Source: Polymyxa betae (Eukaryota; Endomyxa; Phytomyxea; Plasmodiophorida; Plasmodiophoridae). Taken from it: DNA of 64,000 bases. The position numbers and the translations under genes were made by a program. The DNA lies in assembly GCA_003693705.1 (NCBI GenBank), contig RBZT01000499.1, forward strand, positions 248,001 through 312,000. Direction: 5' to 3'. This document shows positions 11,492 to 22,239 of this stretch, one piece after another. Numbering within the stretch: the first letter of the stretch is position 1; each line of letters opens with the position of its first letter. The notes below the pieces were generated by a model. The model searched no databases, was not told where the DNA came from, and was given only the letters and a program-made list of their open reading frames with translations.

Positions 11492-11686
11492 ATGTTTAGG
11501 ATGCAGATGGAAATCAAGGGTGTGAAACAAATTGATCAGGCCAAGGCTGCTCAGAAGCTAAGGAAGTTCATCGTGAAGCAGGGCCCACAACCCCTGGACG
11601 ATTCGGTCACTAAAATCAGGGCGCATCTACATGAATCTATTCTCATGCAGTTGCAGAGATTAACCGACTACCTGGAACATGCCTAG
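11492..11686 (+). CDS. Small hypothetical helical protein
   Basis: A 64-aa ORF with ATG, rich in Lys, Gln and Leu and predicted to be two helices (IDQAKAAQKLRKFIVKQG and HLHESILMQLQRLTDYLEHA), ending in a normal stop. It could be a small complex subunit or the last exon of a longer gene, since a TTTTATAG acceptor-like site lies just upstream. No family recognised. Confidence 0.4.
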   Translation: MFRMQMEIKGVKQIDQAKAAQKLRKFIVKQGPQPLDDSVTKIRAHLHESILMQLQRLTDYLEHA

Positions 11687-11725
11687 AAATGTTTCACTAA
11701 TATAAATGCTGCCATTCTGACAAGT

Positions 11726-12555
11726 TCAATCCTTTTTCTGTCGTTCTTCAATCTTTGTTAACGCCTGCACTGCAATACTCGTGATGCCAGACGCCAGGGT
11801 CGGCATCAACGATGAACTGGCAGACCTTAGGGTCTTATGTGCATCGTCGACATGAGTCTGAACTTTTCTTAATAATCTATCAATTCGATCACGATGAAGC
11901 ACGAAGATCGGCCGAATTGTCTTAGCATAGATGTATCTGGAACCCTGGAACAAACGAATCAAACAATTTGCAAGCAAGCATACAGATTGGTATACCCTGA
12001 AGGGAGGAATGAAACACCAAAGTAAGAATATCATCTTGAATTCTGAATAGTAAGGAAGTCTGTATTGGACAAGTTAGTCAAATTTGTTACATATTCGTAG
12101 CGAGACCAACCTATAGAAAAGCCGATCTGTTATCTGATGAATGAAATGTAATGACCCATACACGACCCAATACGAAAGCCTGTAAAATCGTGAAAATAAG
12201 CGGAACTTTGAAGTGAGATGATTACCAATATCTCTGCTCTTTAAGATCATCGCTCTGAATAGATTCAAACGACTTAAAAGCAGGATATGAGAACGCCAGG
12301 AACAAGCTGAATGCAAGAATAAGACAAAACAAAGACACAGACAACACCATACCAAATGTTTTCTAGCGAATATAGAACGATAGCGAAGGCGGTTATGATG
12401 AGAGCAGAGACTGCAACAGTAGCGATGGGAGGAATCCCTGTCACCCGATAGAAGGCTTTTAACAGTGCTACATGAGTTTAGCAGAGACCAATAGCAGAGG
12501 TCAGACACTAACCATGGTCTTGGAGATGATCATTGAAGGCTGTAATGGACTCCAT
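11726..12555 (-). CDS. DP1/Yop1/REEP5-type ER membrane-shaping protein
   Basis: Reticulon-like hairpin protein that curves the ER membrane into tubules. Six exons fit in frame: 12513-12555, 12353-12467, 12226-12306, 12107-12179, 11996-12034 and 11726-11944, giving 189 aa, the usual size of the family. Conserved pieces are TGIPP followed by a hydrophobic hairpin, SYPAFKSFESI, LSYWVVYG, and FLLWCFIPPF followed by YAKTIRPIF. The two long hydrophobic hairpins are split over several short exons, so no single reading frame shows the protein. The tail is helical and may be amphipathic, as in Yop1. One splice acceptor (TTCAAG) is unusual but is the only one that keeps frame. Confidence 0.88.
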
Positions 12556-12794
12556 AATCGGTCCTAGATGGCTCGCATTATCACTATAACACACAGACTC
12601 CGATTTCGCTAAGATTCAGCAAAACTGATTTGTCAATTATAATTTCAAGCGAATTGTAATTCATTCTAATCATATTATTTGAAGTAATTTGGCATGGTCT
12701 TGAGCTCCTCTAACATTGCCGCCCATATCTGTTCTTCGTTCAAAGGCGAAATAACATTTATGACATCCACTAAAACAGTTTGAATAAAATACAT

Positions 12795-13959
12795 TTATAA
12801 ATTCTTTAATGCCCTCATGCAGTATTCAAATGAAGTGAACGTCACCGCGCATGCTGGAACGACACGAATCAAATTAGCGCTCATACCGCGAAAGAACGCT
12901 TTTGAGCCTTCTTCTATGTATATCTTTCTAAGACATTGAGCAAGGCTCGTATAAATTAACCTGGTTCCCTGTTTCTACGACACGGTCAGCAATAACAAAC
13001 AAAACAAACATTCTACTAACCTGAAACCTGGTTCGAACAACTTCGTGGGGATATGTGATAGACGAGGCCACAATTTTCGATAGCGACGACGCCTTGATGA
13101 GACCCCAAAGACTCAGCTGCTTCTCTGGATCGTTCGTTCCGAAGTATTTCTTCAGCGCTTCATACAATGGAAACTGAATAGCGACATGAGTGACCCCAAA
13201 CAATGAGGCGGGTAGGCCCCTATAGAATCCACGAATCCCTTCCTCCTGGAATACCTACGACCTCGATAAGCTTAAGGAATGCTCTGAGACGCAATCTGCA
13301 ACCTTAATGAAAGCATGGGCGATGCCCCTATATTTCGGTGTGCTCTCTGCTGAAGTGTGCTGAGTCTGTAGACGAACCTTGATTAGCCAGATTGGGTTCG
13401 TAGCACATGTTGTGACAGCACCAGCTCCGATTGCCGACACAATGTGAACAGCATTGGCAGAATAGCCGTCCATCAGACCATCATTCAATGTCGCTTTCAG
13501 TCTGCCATACGTCGAGAAGTAGATAGCCCAGTTAGGGACCAGCCCGAAGATCGTCGACCCCAAGCCTTTGAATAAGCCGCGAGCGCCTTCTTCTCGCAAA
13601 GTCCTCGCTAGCGTTCCAGAGAGGCTCGTATATCTTAAATCGATACCGCTGCCGGGATTCGTCGTCGGCTTGAAATGTTGCTGGACCTGCATCCGTGTCT
13701 TCGCCAAGTCCCTGAACGTTAGCGATTAAAGCTGGAAATGAAACTTGTTCCTATTTCTTACAAAGGCGCTGTCACAATGGCGGCCAAGACGCCACTGACT
13801 GCACCCGACACCATCTCTTTCAAAGCTAATCTAAAAATCTCGTTTAATACGAAGAAACCGAGAAAAAACAAAACGTTGGCAAGTGGATAAACAATCGCCT
13901 TACGTTGATTGCTGACTTAAACGACCATGTCGGTGATGGTCATGAATCTCTGTTGTCAT
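12795..13959 (-). CDS. Mitochondrial carrier, NAD+/folate-type (SLC25 family)
   Basis: Inner-membrane solute carrier. Five exons (13904-13959, 13762-13830, 13303-13711, 13021-13254, 12795-12974) join in frame to 315 aa with the three carrier repeats. Their signatures are PLDLAKTR, PIWLIKVR and PHEVVRTR. Closest features to the NAD+ carriers (plant NDT, yeast YIA6) are VPNWAIYFSTYGRLK and GVTHVAIQFPLYEALKKYF; the related folate/FAD and pyrimidine carriers cannot be excluded. The N-terminus has a His-rich stretch (EIHDHHRHG) with no obvious presequence, as usual for carriers. Confidence 0.9.
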
Positions 13960-14826
13960 CTTCGATTCGCTACCAAGCTCGTGAATTTCTGCAGCATTCA
14001 GGAACGGTAGTCTTGATGGCCAGCCTTGCCGCTGCCTTGCCCGCCGCTGGTCGTCAGTTGCTTTCAGACGTCCAGCGCACCCCAGACACCTCTAACCGGA
14101 CGACGCGGGAAAATCGCACACGGATTGGAAAATGGAAGGATGACGATCGTTATGGAGATATGGGCAGATACGCCTGCCTGTGAATCTTGAGATCATGCTG
14201 CTCTTCAAGGTACTCTTCAGACGGGACTGTTCCAGAATGTTGTCTGCATTGGTCGGGATTCGGGGGGGGGGGGGGGGACATAAGGGGGGCACTTTAGTCG
14301 AGTAACTTACCCCCTTCTGCATTGTTGCATTTTATTTCTGAGTAATTACATAATAAAAACACCTTGAACTTGTTTGCCTATACCGGTACACTTTATCATG
14401 GAGTTTAATTGGTAAATTGAAGAACTGGATTGCTGTTCACTCATTACGAAATCGGATTTGATTAAGAACAGTTCCGAGCGGAAATCAAATGACAAATTTC
14501 AGCAGAACAGCTCTTTCCATATTCAGTTAAGTTTTGAAGAAATATCAAACATGAGAGAGCGAATACAAACAAGAATCTGTCATCGGCTGAGCATATGATT
14601 TACACCCTTTATAGTAGATAACTAAACCCCTTCGGTTTAAAAATTCCTGCAATCAGTGAAATGGTGGAAAATGATCCATTTTGCATATAAGCACGTCGCG
14701 ATGAGTGTGGTGAAACCCTAGTTAGGACTTGACGAAGGGGCCATATCTCATTGCCCTGCACAGTAACATTACCATCACACATCTCAACTGTCTATATAAC
14801 ATTTGCCAAGCAGCTGTTTAATCAGT
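13960..14826. other. Intergenic region with G-rich tract
   Basis: Holds the likely promoters of the carrier (minus) and the coiled-coil gene (plus). Short ORFs here have no family. Contains the poly-G run described separately and AT-rich sequence around 14320-14640. Confidence 0.45.
14262..14277 (+). repeat. Poly-G homopolymer, 16 G
   Basis: Sixteen consecutive G at 14262-14277, followed at 14284 by another run of six G. Could form a G-quadruplex or be a sequencing or assembly weak point. Confidence 0.9.
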
Positions 14827-16316
14827 ATGCTTATAGGGCGTCGGAATAAGGAGAACTCGGCCGGAGACTTCAATGCTGCTATGGAGCTGCTGCCCAAGCG
14901 CAAGTCGGTCGGAACAAAGCTGGCAGAGACGCCGCAGAAGTTGAAAGCTGAGATTTTGTGCAAGAATCGCGAGATCGAGCAGCTCAGACGCCTGCTTGAT
15001 CAGGCTAATAAAAGCAATTCGGGTCTATCTTCTCCTAGACAGCAGCTTTTCTCTTGTGATTGCCAGGAAAAATATCGGGTTGCCTTTAAAAAGGTAATCT
15101 TCGTGTTGCAAGACATGAGAAAAATAGTTTTGAACTCCGACCAGGTTGAAGAATGTATCTCTCTTGTTCGCCAACATCCATGGAGTGAAAACGATAAAGT
15201 TTGTTCACAGGTAAGCATGTTTTGGTTTTAACTTTCAGAGGCAATCCAATCATTCTCTGCTAACAGGATGCATTGGATTTGCTGCAAGCTGGATTGGCGT
15301 TATCCTTTGCGCCAGCTATGACAAAAGCTCGAATGAGCAGAAGGCATTCGATGGCGTCAAGCGTTTCCACAGAAGATCTCTCAGAAGAGAGTTATGAAAG
15401 TCGACTTGAGCTAAGACAGAAACTCGCAGAGTATTCGAAGAAACTGGACGCTTCGTTGAAGCACGAGCAGGAAATAGAAGCTGTTGTAAGTAAACTTGGT
15501 GAAGCTTGTAGGCTATCTGAAGCCAGAGCGAGTGAGTACCAGGCGAAAAGCGAATCACTCCATTCGTCTTTAATATCTGAAAGAAAGAACGCCGCTTCGC
15601 TTCTAGTTCGAGTTCAGGAAGCCGAAGATGACCGCCTAAGTTTACGAGAGGATGTCATTCGTCTTCAAGGCGAAATCGAACAACTGGAAGCTAACTTGAA
15701 GCAATCCCAAAAAGCAAATGAACAGGCGAATGCGTCGTTGATTGAGATGAAAATTATGACCGGAAAACTCCATCAATTAACGCGAGATCTCTCTCGGGAA
15801 AGAGAATTCAACGAGGTTCAAGCACAGACAATAGGAAGTCTCGAGAAGGAGAACCAGAACCTGTCAAAGGCAGTAGCTGAACGTGACGAAAGAATTCGAC
15901 ATCTCGTTTGCAGTACTTACACCGAGAAGGAAGCTGAACGTGAGGCACTTCTCAATCGCATCAATATCGCTAACACTGCCGTATCGACGTTGCAACTCGA
16001 GTTGCAATTGAAACAGCAGGGACAAGTCGGTGAAGAATCAGACGAAGAGGGCGCAGGTGAGGAGTTAAGCTCATTCAGTCCCCTCAAATCGCCTAGGCAA
16101 ACACTTTTGAATGGAAATATTGATGCTACACGGGGAGTCCTAAAAGAATTCTCGGATGAAGAGGACGATCAAGAAGAGGAAGATAAAACCATCATCTTGC
16201 AGGATCTCAACAGACACAAGGGAATACCGCTTTTCCTATTGTCCAACCAACTTCTGCCTGGTTATAATTCAGTCAGAATTGTTACCAGATGTTTGAAATC
16301 AAAAATGCTTAAATAA
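14827..16316 (+). CDS. Coiled-coil protein with N-terminal KEN motif
   Basis: Not recognised. Two exons (14827-15210 and 15267-16316) with a 56-nt intron give about 477 aa. After a short basic N-terminus with RRNKENSAG there is an early coiled coil (KAEILCKNREIEQLRRLLDQ), a central Cys-containing part, then a long coiled coil in exon 2 (about residues 160-400) with heptads of Leu, Glu and Lys. An acidic stretch (EFSDEEDDQEEEDK) precedes the C-terminus. The N-terminal KEN fits a degradation signal read by APC/C, and with the long coiled coil this suggests a cell-cycle or centrosome/basal-body role; that is inference. The start is the first ATG in frame; a TTG upstream was not used. Confidence 0.75.
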
Positions 16317-16420
16317 AATGTTTTACTGCAAGCGAAGATTCCTCTTTGTCCATCATGAATTCATAATCAATCTATTATCCGGTAGAAGCTTGATAAGCTC
16401 GAATGAGATAATGAAATTTT

Positions 16421-16927
16421 TTAAAATACATTTATCGAATGATACGATTGGCGAAAATGAACTAGAGGTCCATCCGTTGCAGACTCTTCTTCCTCCCGTA
16501 ATAAGCCTGAATTAACCTCTGCGAAAATAACAGTATGGTCGCTGATCTCAACAGATTTACAGACACTGCACTCAAGATGCGCGTTTGATTCCAGTAATAA
16601 TCTGTCCAGAATACTTTGAAAGTTGGCAGACGAGTCTGCGATTTTTAATTCATCCAGCATAGTCGTCTGTGAATATCTTAACAAAAATACATCCATTTGC
16701 CTGGTTTGCGAAATCAGCTGATGCATGCGACCTAAGGTTATTTAATAACGATTCTGATATGTCACTACGAATCGTACATTACCATGGGAGTACAACGAGA
16801 TAGAGACAATCGACGGTTCAAGTGATACAGACGTCAACGTGTTAATGGGGACGGCCCGAACCAGGCCATCCTTCGATCGTGAAGATACCACACAGACTGT
16901 GAAATTCAAACTGAGACCCGCCTGCAT
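16421..16927 (-). CDS. Hypothetical protein, two exons, start uncertain
   Basis: Exon about 16783-16927 (MQAGLSLNFTVCVVSSR...) joins through a GTACGATT...CCTTAG intron to the exon ending at 16421. The joined protein of about 150 aa has a beta-rich N-terminal half and a helical part (TMLDELKIADS), and an acidic Glu run (LREEEESATDG) near the C-terminus. A possible upstream exon starting MISDIHQILRRAF at about 16992 cannot be joined cleanly. No family recognised. Confidence 0.45.
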
Positions 16928-17232
16928 GCAGCTGGAAACGCATTACCCTGCGAGGCGAATGCCCGACGAAGAATCTGATGTATATCACTGATCATTATTG
17001 CGATAGGGTTAATTCTGTGATGACCCCGTGCTAAAAGTCATTGATATCACATAATTTGGAAGATTCTGATATCGAAAGCTGATACGTTTAGTGAGTTATA
17101 AACAGTCATTACAATTTAAAGACGTCTCGCCAACACTGAAAGAGACTCTCTAAAAGACAGATTACACAAGTGTCGGGATATATGAGATTCACAGACTTTT
17201 GGCTGATGGATGAAGCAATTAGTTTAGTATAT
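16928..17232. other. Intergenic or 5' region
   Basis: Contains the possible upstream exon of the hypothetical gene before it and the 3' flank of CWC25. Nothing else seen. Confidence 0.35.
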
Positions 17233-18702
17233 TTAAAGGAATGAATGATATTCCGTACTGCCTTTCTGGCGAAAATGAACACGTTGCTTGATACGGTCTT
17301 CGACAGTATCGCCAGATTCCATAAATGCTTGTTTCTTCATTTTCTGAATGAATTCAGCGTTATTGCCGGCTTCCGAGTCGCGAAGTCGTAGCGCTTCTTC
17401 CTCGCGTTTTTGTGCTTCAATATCGAGCTTTAACTGTTTCGAGCGAATTTCGTGCTGTCCTTGGGCATCGTTCATCATCGCCTTTAGCCTGGCTTCACGC
17501 TCTTCTGGCGTCAAAGTGCTAGAAACTGATGACGCCACATCTCTCTTCCTTTGTAGCCGTTGCCCAATACGAGATTTGAGCGCCTTCAGCCTCAATTCGT
17601 GAGCCTCTTTCGGAGCCATGGCATCTCGTTCTGGGCTTCTAGATTGTGACCGCTTTGCTAGCGAAGCCGCACGAGGTTGACGATCCCTGCTTTGCGATTG
17701 TGAACCACGACGAGAGGACCTTTCGTCGTCATCATAACGATGTCTCCTGTCCCGAGATCTATCACGATCTGGAGAATCTCTGTTTTGTCGCGACGTCGAG
17801 CGCGATCTGCCCCTGCGGTTGTCTCTTGCAGACCATGAGCGACCTCGATCTCGATTATCACGAGAACGATCCCGACGACGATTGCGATCGTCGTCCTCTT
17901 GTCGAGGAGATCTGGACAGGTGCCGAGAGTGACGGCCGTCGTCTTTGGATCTTCGATAATCACTGCGATCATCAGGTGAATGATGTCGGCGTTCAACTGG
18001 ACGGGGCGCCCTCGGCTGAATCAGCCCATATTTATCAACATGGCTACGCACACGCTCGGGAGCCGGCGATCGGCTGCGACTTGCAGATTTCGAGCGTCGA
18101 CTCTCCTTATTGTGCTTCTTCTTCTCTTTTTTCTTTTCCCCTTTCTCCATCTTCTTCAGCTTCTTCAGCAGCTTTTTCTTGTCAACTTCTTCCCGAATGC
18201 GTTTCATCTGCAGCGGATTCTTTAGAATACTTAGACGCTGTTCCTGTTCTTGCTTTAAAATCAGCAGCATGGGATCCTCTCGAATCCTTGATTCTGCATC
18301 AAAATCTCTCTGCTCATACTTCTGCACCCATCTTTCAGTGCCATTCGTAGATATCGCATCGACGCCGGTTGGCTTCTTAGGCTCGGGCGCCAATTTACTA
18401 GCGGGAATGGGTTTCCCGAGAAGAAACTCCTCTTTCTCTTTCTGTTTAATTTCTGCCTCAATCTCGGCACTGCGATACATCCAATCGAGACGTTCGACCG
18501 GCTTTTGTCCGACACCATGCTGGCGTTGCAGGGCGCGAAGCTCCTCGACCTGGCGTTCTTCAGCAATCTCCTTCTGAAGCTGGGCTAGTTTCGACTTCTC
18601 GGCGGCATCCTTTTGCTCTGCAAGCCAGACTTTCTCGGCATTGGCGATCGTGGCTGTATGCCAGCTCTTTTTGTTCAAGAAGGAGAGACCGCCCTTCCCC
18701 AT
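17233..18702 (-). CDS. CWC25: Pre-mRNA-splicing factor CWC25
   Basis: Step-one splicing factor that binds the activated spliceosome and helps place the branch site for the first transesterification. Intronless, 489 aa. The N-terminus (MGKGGLSFLNKKSWHTATI, then EKVWLAEQK and KPVERLDWMYRSA) is the conserved Cwc25 N-terminal domain. The middle is an RS-rich region with Asp/Arg/Ser repeats, and a short conserved helical part ends the protein. An intronless splicing-factor gene among intron-rich neighbours is notable. The long plus-strand ORFs here are shadows of its biased codons. Confidence 0.94.
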   Translation of the reverse strand: MGKGGLSFLNKKSWHTATIANAEKVWLAEQKDAAEKSKLAQLQKEIAEERQVEELRALQRQHGVGQKPVERLDWMYRSAEIEAEIKQKEKEEFLLGKPIPASKLAPEPKKPTGVDAISTNGTERWVQKYEQRDFDAESRIREDPMLLILKQEQEQRLSILKNPLQMKRIREEVDKKKLLKKLKKMEKGEKKKEKKKHNKESRRSKSASRSRSPAPERVRSHVDKYGLIQPRAPRPVERRHHSPDDRSDYRRSKDDGRHSRHLSRSPRQEDDDRNRRRDRSRDNRDRGRSWSARDNRRGRSRSTSRQNRDSPDRDRSRDRRHRYDDDERSSRRGSQSQSRDRQPRAASLAKRSQSRSPERDAMAPKEAHELRLKALKSRIGQRLQRKRDVASSVSSTLTPEEREARLKAMMNDAQGQHEIRSKQLKLDIEAQKREEEALRLRDSEAGNNAEFIQKMKKQAFMESGDTVEDRIKQRVHFRQKGSTEYHSFL

Positions 18703-19367
18703 TTTGTAAAAAATAGTTTGCCAATTTCACGCACAAAGTTGCGCATAAAGTCACAATTTCTAAAAGGCAGCATAAGCCATATTACAGTTTTTTGGGTATT
18801 TCGCGTGAAATTTTCCTCGAGGCGATATCGATTGAATTACGGTATTTAAATACGCATTTTAAGCTCGCGACTACAGTAAGAACAAAAATAACGACTGTCA
18901 TATCTGCGCAATGAGCAGTCAATTTTCGTCTGCGCAATGAACAGTCAATTTTCGTCTGCGCAATGAGTAATGACAGTCAGATGATATTACGATACAGAGG
19001 ATTCTCACACAAGACGCTTCATTAACTGTTTTCTCTAGCTACCAATTATCAAATATTTTCAAAAAAGTTGGACAGGTTACCAGACGAATGCTCTTCTTGA
19101 TTTTTGGTTCCGTGCCAAACCAACAAATTCACGATATAGGTACTGTAGGTATGAGACTCTGGCACAAATAAACACTTTTTTCGTCGCTCCTGGTCGACCA
19201 CTTTTTGACATTTCTCTTATGTATTTGCCGACTTCACCCATTTCTTCTCGATAGCCGCTCTACACTGATTCGTTGCCTGATTATCGCTTCCGTGTTTGGT
19301 TGCCAATATGAACCTGACACATTCAGCCGATTATTGCCAAATCGTCTATTTTGGGTCCGATATCGGT
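18703..19367. other. Intergenic region upstream of CWC25
   Basis: AT-rich promoter side of CWC25 with the 26-bp tandem repeat. A plus-strand ORF at about 19205-19426 has no convincing product. Confidence 0.4.
18903..18970. repeat. Tandem repeat, 26-bp unit, about 2.6 copies
   Basis: Units start at 18903, 18929 and 18955 with the core TCTGCGCAATGA followed by CAGTCAATTTTCG. The first two differ by one base; the third diverges after the core. It lies in the 1.2 kb between CWC25 and the next minus-strand gene. Confidence 0.9.
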
Positions 19368-19718
19368 TTAGGCGAAGTAAAAGCAAGCACTCGCCAGACA
19401 AAACCCGCCTGTCGACCAGAAGATGAACGCTGCATTAAGTTCGCATTTACAGCGACGAAGATTAGTTTCATCATACGGCATGACATTCGGCTTCAAGGCG
19501 GCCTCGACAACTACAAACGGAAATTGAGCGAGGCTCAGCAAACCAAGTAGCAGGTGAATGAAGCGTTCGCATGGTTGGCGGTCACTGAAAGCTTGAATTG
19601 ACACTGGGTCGTTTAACAAAACTACAGCATGACTAAATTCAAATGCTGTCGATAAAAATGATTGAAATCTCGTTTCAGAGTAGAGACTGAATACGACCAG
19701 GGACGAAGAAACGCTCAC
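19368..19718 (-). CDS. Possible multi-pass membrane protein (low support)
   Basis: A 116-codon open frame whose translation has three hydrophobic stretches (SSSLVVFSLY, FIHLLLGLLSLAQFPFVVV, FIFWSTGGFCLASACFYF). The first codon may not be the true start, and the frame may be one exon of a longer gene. No family recognised. Confidence 0.3.
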   Translation of the reverse strand: MSVSSSLVVFSLYSETRFQSFLSTAFEFSHAVVLLNDPVSIQAFSDRQPCERFIHLLLGLLSLAQFPFVVVEAALKPNVMPYDETNLRRCKCELNAAFIFWSTGGFCLASACFYFA

Positions 19719-19877
19719 AGATTAACTTCCATTGACGAGATTAGTGCATAAACTACGATCAGTCTGTTTCTTAGGATTCTGAGAATTGAAAGAATAATTT
19801 ATCGATATAAGATCATAAATATTAGGTTAGATCAATGGTTACTGGATGTGAAAGAATTCCAGTGCTGACATTCGGGA

Positions 19878-20927
19878 TTAAATAATACAGAATTCAAGAT
19901 CGTCTGTGTCTGTGAATGATCTTGTCAATACGTCTCTTAGCTCCATCAAATAAAGCACTTGGTCGCTTTGTCTGACTGAAGGGTATTTCACATCCAAACA
20001 GAATTCGGATTCTTTCTCTCGCAGCATATCGGAAACATCAGAAACGATCAGCGACAAAGATTGCTCCTCGGAAAACGAGATGGATTTGAAATGCACAGCA
20101 ATAGAAGTATAGAGGCGCAACCAGAATTGCAATGGATCATGAATGTCCGAACTCGTCGTGGGCAGCCAGCTAAAGAAGACCATCTCCAAAACATCAGGTT
20201 GCAGGAACCCAACACCGAGGGACTTTACAAAGCGCAGATGACAGGCGTTGATATCGTCTTCGCCGAAACCAGCTTGTAGACGATTGAAGACGTTGTTCAT
20301 GATCACGTAAGCGGCCTCATGCCAGACCTCGACGTAATTATGAGGGTTCAACAAGCGACCAAGTTTTGAGTCCAGCAAGTTGATGAAGATGGAGACGCAT
20401 TGCTCAGGAGATGTCTTGGCAAAGAAGTAGACAGTGAGGGAAGCCAGACGATCCCATCCCTGACTATATTCAAGATCAGAGGATTGGAGATGCTTGAAGT
20501 CGATGTCGGAACCATGATGGGCGAGAACTCGAACAACATTGACGAGGACGTCGCTGACAGCACTACGAAACTCGTTAAGCTCGTCCCGATCTTTGACCAA
20601 CACGTTCGGATGCTGAATACGATTGACATCAAGCTTGATTTGCTCATAAGCTTTGTTGACAGTGTTCAAGCTGCTCTGATCCAAGAGACTGTCATCTGCA
20701 GGTGTATGGAGACTCCCAACGCCGAGACGATCGTTGATAGGATGCCTGGAAAGGAGGCGGTCGGTCCCTGGGGAAGACGAATGCTCTAGGAAATGGTCGT
20801 CGATGATCGCTGGTTCCTCGAAAAGCCGAGTCTGCTCTGTGTCCTCGATATAGTTCTCGATGAGGTTGATGCCAAAGACGACGGCAACATGGACCAGGAG
20901 GCAGATAGTGAATGATAGTCTTGACAT
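19878..20927 (-). CDS. Secreted or lumenal protein of unknown function
   Basis: Intronless, 349 aa, clear ATG. Residues 1-19 (MSRLSFTICLLVHVAVVFG) are a typical signal peptide. The mature part is acidic, largely helical, has few Cys (two in the mature part), and shows no membrane segment after the signal peptide or ER-retention signal. No family recognised. Together with 22240-22860 it is one of two signal-peptide proteins within 3 kb. Confidence 0.72.
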   Translation of the reverse strand: MSRLSFTICLLVHVAVVFGINLIENYIEDTEQTRLFEEPAIIDDHFLEHSSSPGTDRLLSRHPINDRLGVGSLHTPADDSLLDQSSLNTVNKAYEQIKLDVNRIQHPNVLVKDRDELNEFRSAVSDVLVNVVRVLAHHGSDIDFKHLQSSDLEYSQGWDRLASLTVYFFAKTSPEQCVSIFINLLDSKLGRLLNPHNYVEVWHEAAYVIMNNVFNRLQAGFGEDDINACHLRFVKSLGVGFLQPDVLEMVFFSWLPTTSSDIHDPLQFWLRLYTSIAVHFKSISFSEEQSLSLIVSDVSDMLREKESEFCLDVKYPSVRQSDQVLYLMELRDVLTRSFTDTDDLEFCII

Positions 20928-21540
20928 GATGGTCTAATACAAATGAATTATGACCGAGGAAGATGGGAGTCAAACGATCTGAGGTCTCCGGGGTTTGCGG
21001 CTACCGTCGTTTTCTTACGGACTCCGGAAGACCGCGAATTCGACATCTTTCAGTTAGATGAAGGAAGTCGAATGCCGTATTCTTGCGACGCGGATTGGAA
21101 TAAAGATAAGATTCTTTCCATGAACATTCGAAGGCGGCAGCTGTCAATGCTGCAAATTCGCAAGCCGATGACTGTTTTTAGTTGCATTTCATTTAAACAG
21201 AGAGGTTCCCATGAAGGCTCATCACCCCAAGTGGCTGCTGCGCCTTCTTATTAATCATTAGTCGCTCATTAGAGAGAGCCACGTAGCCCACACCAGTCCA
21301 TCTAAAGGCCCCATCACCCCAAGTAACTGCTGCGCCTTCTCATTAGTCGCTCATGAGAGAGAGCCACGTCACCACTTTAGCCCACACCTTGCCCATCTAA
21401 CAATGTAAATCTTTAGATTGCATACCGAGAACTGCAGATAGAGACTGATATCTAAGAGCGTTGAGTACCATTTCAAGCAGGCTGCTAGTGATCGGCGCGT
21501 GTGCTTCGTCAGATCGTATTCCGATCTGGCTGTGGCGGCA
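20928..21540. other. Intergenic region with tandem repeats
   Basis: Between divergent genes. A 103-codon plus-strand frame at 20943-21254 runs into the repeat and has no recognisable product, so it is not called as a gene. The rest is the repeat and likely promoter sequence. Confidence 0.45.
21214..21398. repeat. Imperfect tandem duplication, about 90-bp unit, two copies
   Basis: Copies at about 21214-21303 and 21304-21398 share CATCACCCCAAGT, CTGCTGCGCCTTCT, ATTAGTCGCTCAT, GAGAGAGCCACGT and AGCCCACACC in the same order with small indels. The second copy contains GGCCCCATCACCCC, the reverse complement of a motif in the minisatellite at 56.7 kb. The unit also carries an internal inverted element around GCTCATTAGAGAGAGCC. 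Confidence 0.88.
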
Positions 21541-22092
21541 ATGGCAGCACGCCGCTCTCTGAAGATCATGGTGACGTCGCCGGAGCTGGAAGATACCGTT
21601 TTGGTGGCTGCAGAAGGTGGCAATAGCCGCTTGTCGACCAAGGAATCGTTTGGCAAGATCTCACTCGGCCCTGCTTCTGAAGAGGGGTCCTCTATCAAGC
21701 CCACGCCGCCTTCGGCTAAACCGTCAAAGAAGCCAGCTGAAACTAACGATGATACTGCAATTACTCGGTTCCCACAAAAACGCAGCGAAAAGTTTACAGT
21801 ATCGGGAGAGACGGCTAGCAATAGCGAGTCATCGGACGCTGAAGAGCAGATTGGCCTCTGGAAACGCGACGATAATGTCAGCGAGATGGTGGCGGTTCAG
21901 AAACAACTCGGCCTAAAGTCTAGCAGATTCAGGCCGCTTTTCCTCGCCTCCGAGGATGAACATTCGGAAACAGATATGTCAGATATCTCGATCGACGGCG
22001 ACGAAATTATCCCAGCGGAAATGCTACAGACCTGGGAAAACGGCAGTACGTTTTCACAATCAGAAGATGAAGATGATACCGACGAGTCCTAA
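21541..22092 (+). CDS. Disordered acidic protein of unknown function
   Basis: Intronless, 183 aa from the first ATG; a GTG 42 bases upstream was not used. Low complexity: Ser/Pro/Thr-rich centre, then acidic clusters (SNSESSDAEEQ, SEDEHSETDMSDISIDGDE) and an acidic C-terminus (SEDEDDTDES). Several sites fit casein-kinase-2 phosphorylation. No domain recognised. Confidence 0.6.
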   Translation: MAARRSLKIMVTSPELEDTVLVAAEGGNSRLSTKESFGKISLGPASEEGSSIKPTPPSAKPSKKPAETNDDTAITRFPQKRSEKFTVSGETASNSESSDAEEQIGLWKRDDNVSEMVAVQKQLGLKSSRFRPLFLASEDEHSETDMSDISIDGDEIIPAEMLQTWENGSTFSQSEDEDDTDES

Positions 22093-22239
22093 TTGTGAAT
22101 ATTATTGCTTTCGTCAATCATGAATCCGTCTTCGCATCAAGTTGGTTTAAAATTATAAAGTTTACATTATTTCGATTGTGCAATCCGTTCCAAGTACCAG
22201 TGCAGTTTATATAAAACAAACAACTTCATATCGAGATGT

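Noticed and set aside
13905-14183. Plus-strand frame of 92 codons
   Set aside because: Its start overlaps the first exon of the mitochondrial carrier on the other strand; no recognisable product.
17646-18350. Plus-strand open frame of 234 codons
   Set aside because: Shadow of the RS-repeat region of CWC25.
20943-21254. Plus-strand frame of 103 codons with ATG
   Set aside because: Runs into a tandem repeat, no domain, and lies in the promoter of a minus-strand gene.
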